The position numbers and the translations under genes are program-made. DNA of 7,853 nucleotides from Holosporales bacterium (lineage in GTDB: Bacteria; Pseudomonadota; Alphaproteobacteria; RUG11792), in NCBI GenBank assembly GCA_031286725.1, contig JAITTR010000039.1:1-7853 (forward strand), read 5' to 3'. This document shows, piece by piece, positions 6,618 through 7,853 of the stretch. The first letter of the stretch is position 1, and every line of letters begins with the position of its first letter. Below the pieces are notes generated by a model. That model saw only the letters and a list, made by a program, of their open reading frames with translations, was not told the origin of the DNA and made no database searches.

Positions 6618-6708
6618 GATTTGTCAAGGCACATAGCGAGAGAAGCGAGCGGACCTTGACAAATCTTTTGGGCGGATATGGTATAATTTTTTATTACCAT
6701 ATCCGCCC
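6618..6708 (-). repeat. Double-hairpin palindromic element, copy 2 (inverted)
   Basis: This is the reverse-orientation partner of the element at 275-365 and is also exactly 91 bp. On the plus strand hairpin B comes first: gatttgtcaagg (6618-6629) pairs with ccttgacaaatc (6654-6665), a 12-bp stem. After four bases hairpin A follows: 6670-6683 pairs with 6695-6708, a 14-bp stem with an 11-base loop. Read in the orientation of copy 1, the minus-strand frame gives YTISAQKICQGPLASLAMCLDKS, matching copy 1 in the ICQGPLA and LDKS parts. It lies between two convergent genes, where stable hairpins could end transcription from both sides, and four T follow hairpin B on the plus strand. No target-site duplication is evident. 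Confidence 0.9.
6656..6687 (+). promoter_or_regulatory. Promoter-like motif inside palindromic element copy 2
   Basis: On the plus strand TTGACA (6656-6661) and the extended -10 TGGTATAAT (TATAAT at 6682-6687) are both consensus but separated by 20 bases, as in copy 1. Transcription would start within or just after hairpin A and run into the rmuC 3' end in antisense. The long spacer and the location in stems make activity uncertain. Confidence 0.35.
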
Positions 6709-6812
6709 TTTGAGCATTATATTCGGTCTTCTTAGTCGTAATCTTACTTCCCGGTAACCATAAAACGAACCGCAAAGGACGCTTAACGGAATCGAGTAAT
6801 AAAGCGCAAAAA

Positions 6813-7853
6813 TTATTCGGACAATGCGTTTTCCTCTTGAGCGCATATCTCAATCCCAAGGGTTTTTAATTTATTAGCGGAAGGAATGATATCCTTTTCT
6901 ATAAACAGGTTAATTTTATCGTATTCTTCCATATTCTTATGCATTCTTTTTTCGAAATTTTTAGAATATTCTATCAGTTTTTCTAAATTAGAAAAAACCG
7001 CCTTTCCAACTTCGCCTATTTGTCTTGCATTCTTAGCGACTGCTTCTTGACGCCAAGAAAACGATATAGCCTTAAGCAACGCTATTAAGGTTATAGGAGT
7101 CGTTATGATAACCTTCTCTCTAACTCCATATTCTATTAACGTTGGGTCTTTCTTTACCGCGGAGCTGAAAAAACATTCGCCTGGCAAAAACATTAGGACG
7201 AATTCGGGAGTCGGAGAAAACTGTTCCCAATAAGCCTTTTGTCCTAGCGTTTTTATGTGCGCTTTTATTCTTTTGGCGTGATGCTCTAAATAATCTTCGT
7301 CTCCGCTATTTATTGCGTTTATATAAGCGTCAAGAGGAGCTTTGGCATCGACTATTATGTTTCTATCTCCCGGCAGTTTTATAATCATATCGGGTCGCAG
7401 TTTTGAATATTCGGATTGCGGTTGTTCGAAAAAATCGCAATGAGCAAGCATTCCGGATATTTCCACAACCCGTCTTAATTGCATTTCTCCCCACTGGCCG
7501 CTCATAAAAGGCGAAGATAACGCTTTGTTTAAATTCATCGTTTCTTTCTGAATTTCCCGTTGGTATAGCATTAAATCCTTCACTTGCCTTTTCAAATCTC
7601 CATATGCGTCTATTCTGTCTTTTTCAATTTGAGAAATCTTTTTGTCAAATACGGATAAAGTTTCATGAATCGGTTGTATTAAATTCAAAAACTCGCTTTG
7701 TTTTTTACTTTGCTCTATTTTTTCAACGTTTAAAATTTTGTCAAAAGTTTCTTGCGCTATATTCAAAAAATTATTATGACTTCTTAGTAAGACTTCGTTT
7801 GAAATGTTTTTAAATTTCTCTTCTAGCTTTTCTTGAGATCTTCTAAGTTCTTT
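6813..7853 (-). CDS. rmuC: RmuC family DNA recombination protein (5' end outside window)
   Basis: RmuC-family proteins carry a PD-(D/E)XK nuclease-like domain and are linked to limiting recombination at inverted repeats. The frame is open to the window edge, so 346 codons are visible and the start is missing. A TTG at 7766 is the first possible start codon in this frame, but the frame continues upstream with family-like residues (SQEKLEEKFKNISNEVLL), so it is an internal Leu codon. A coiled-coil region (visible residues about 1-110) precedes GQWGEMQLRRVVE (119-131), then LRPDMIIKLPG (152-162) and IIVDAKAPLDAY (166-177), which hold the presumed nuclease acidic residues and lysine (family usually DSK, here DAK). 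VIITTPITLIALLKAI and the SWRQE segment complete the conserved core. The gene ends at TAA 6813-6815, converging on trkH; nothing suggests decay. Confidence 0.94.
   Translation of the reverse strand, partial: KELRRSQEKLEEKFKNISNEVLLRSHNNFLNIAQETFDKILNVEKIEQSKKQSEFLNLIQPIHETLSVFDKKISQIEKDRIDAYGDLKRQVKDLMLYQREIQKETMNLNKALSSPFMSGQWGEMQLRRVVEISGMLAHCDFFEQPQSEYSKLRPDMIIKLPGDRNIIVDAKAPLDAYINAINSGDEDYLEHHAKRIKAHIKTLGQKAYWEQFSPTPEFVLMFLPGECFFSSAVKKDPTLIEYGVREKVIITTPITLIALLKAISFSWRQEAVAKNARQIGEVGKAVFSNLEKLIEYSKNFEKRMHKNMEEYDKINLFIEKDIIPSANKLKTLGIEICAQEENALSE

Larger units (their letters stand above)
6405..6812. other. 408-bp convergent intergenic region between trkH and rmuC
   Basis: Apart from the palindromic element at 6618-6708, I see no gene here. 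Open frames exist on both strands (73 codons plus, 97 codons minus), but they run through the repeat and overlap the rmuC end, so I do not call them. The patch 6541-6590 is clearly richer in G and C than its surroundings, has a run of six C (6549-6554), and may be the edge of a longer repeat or foreign fragment. No T-tailed classical terminator stands out just after trkH. The 104 bases between the element and the rmuC stop also show nothing recognisable. Confidence 0.5.

Noticed and set aside
6438..6659. 73-codon plus-strand frame after trkH as a gene
   Set aside because: It runs through the palindromic element, lacks a good ribosome site and resembles no protein; the final residues are the element's own translation.
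6720..6812. Possible small RNA or tRNA between the repeat and rmuC
   Set aside because: A short ggttcg stretch recalls a T loop, but no acceptor or anticodon stems can be formed around it.
6566..6859. 97-codon minus-strand frame as a gene
   Set aside because: It overlaps the end of rmuC in another frame and its recognisable part is the repeat; kept only as evidence that the repeat frame is open.
6813..7766. rmuC starting at TTG 7766
   Set aside because: The same frame continues open to the window edge with family-like coiled-coil residues, so the true start is upstream of the window.

Overview
This window comes from an AT-rich bacterial genome. I read it as a host-associated alphaproteobacterium of the Rickettsiales/Holosporales type. 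That placement is an inference from the strong A/T bias, compact and overlapping operons next to decaying sequence, and short palindromic repeats that keep an open frame, as in the Rickettsia palindromic elements. No rRNA, tRNA or CRISPR array was found.

Left end (1-970): no intact gene. It starts with the 3' end of an unrecognised coding frame (stop at 167-169). A second start with an excellent Shine-Dalgarno follows (ATG 183). Its frame is cut after about 31 codons by a 91-bp double-hairpin element (275-365). Beyond the element, up to about 860, are open fragments in three frames broken by stops, probably a decayed gene.

Centre (971-6404): on the minus strand, dsbB (disulfide reoxidation) overlaps by 11 bp a small gp25/TssE-family gene, a baseplate component of contractile machines such as the type VI secretion system. 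Divergently, across 128 bp carrying candidate promoters for both sides, a plus-strand operon runs ppiD-like (inner-membrane periplasmic folding factor), gap (glyceraldehyde-3-phosphate dehydrogenase) and trkH (potassium uptake channel subunit).

Right end (6405-7853): trkH converges on rmuC (minus strand, 5' end outside the window). Between them lies a 408-bp gap holding a second copy of the 91-bp element in the opposite orientation. The two copies are the same length with no indel and match at about 76 of 91 positions by hand count. Both keep the two hairpins, a shared peptide reading frame, and a TTGACA-N20-TGGTATAAT promoter-like arrangement.

The most interesting material is this mobile-looking double-palindrome element, plus a lone TssE-like gene coupled to dsbB beside gene remains. 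The other genes are ordinary housekeeping functions.
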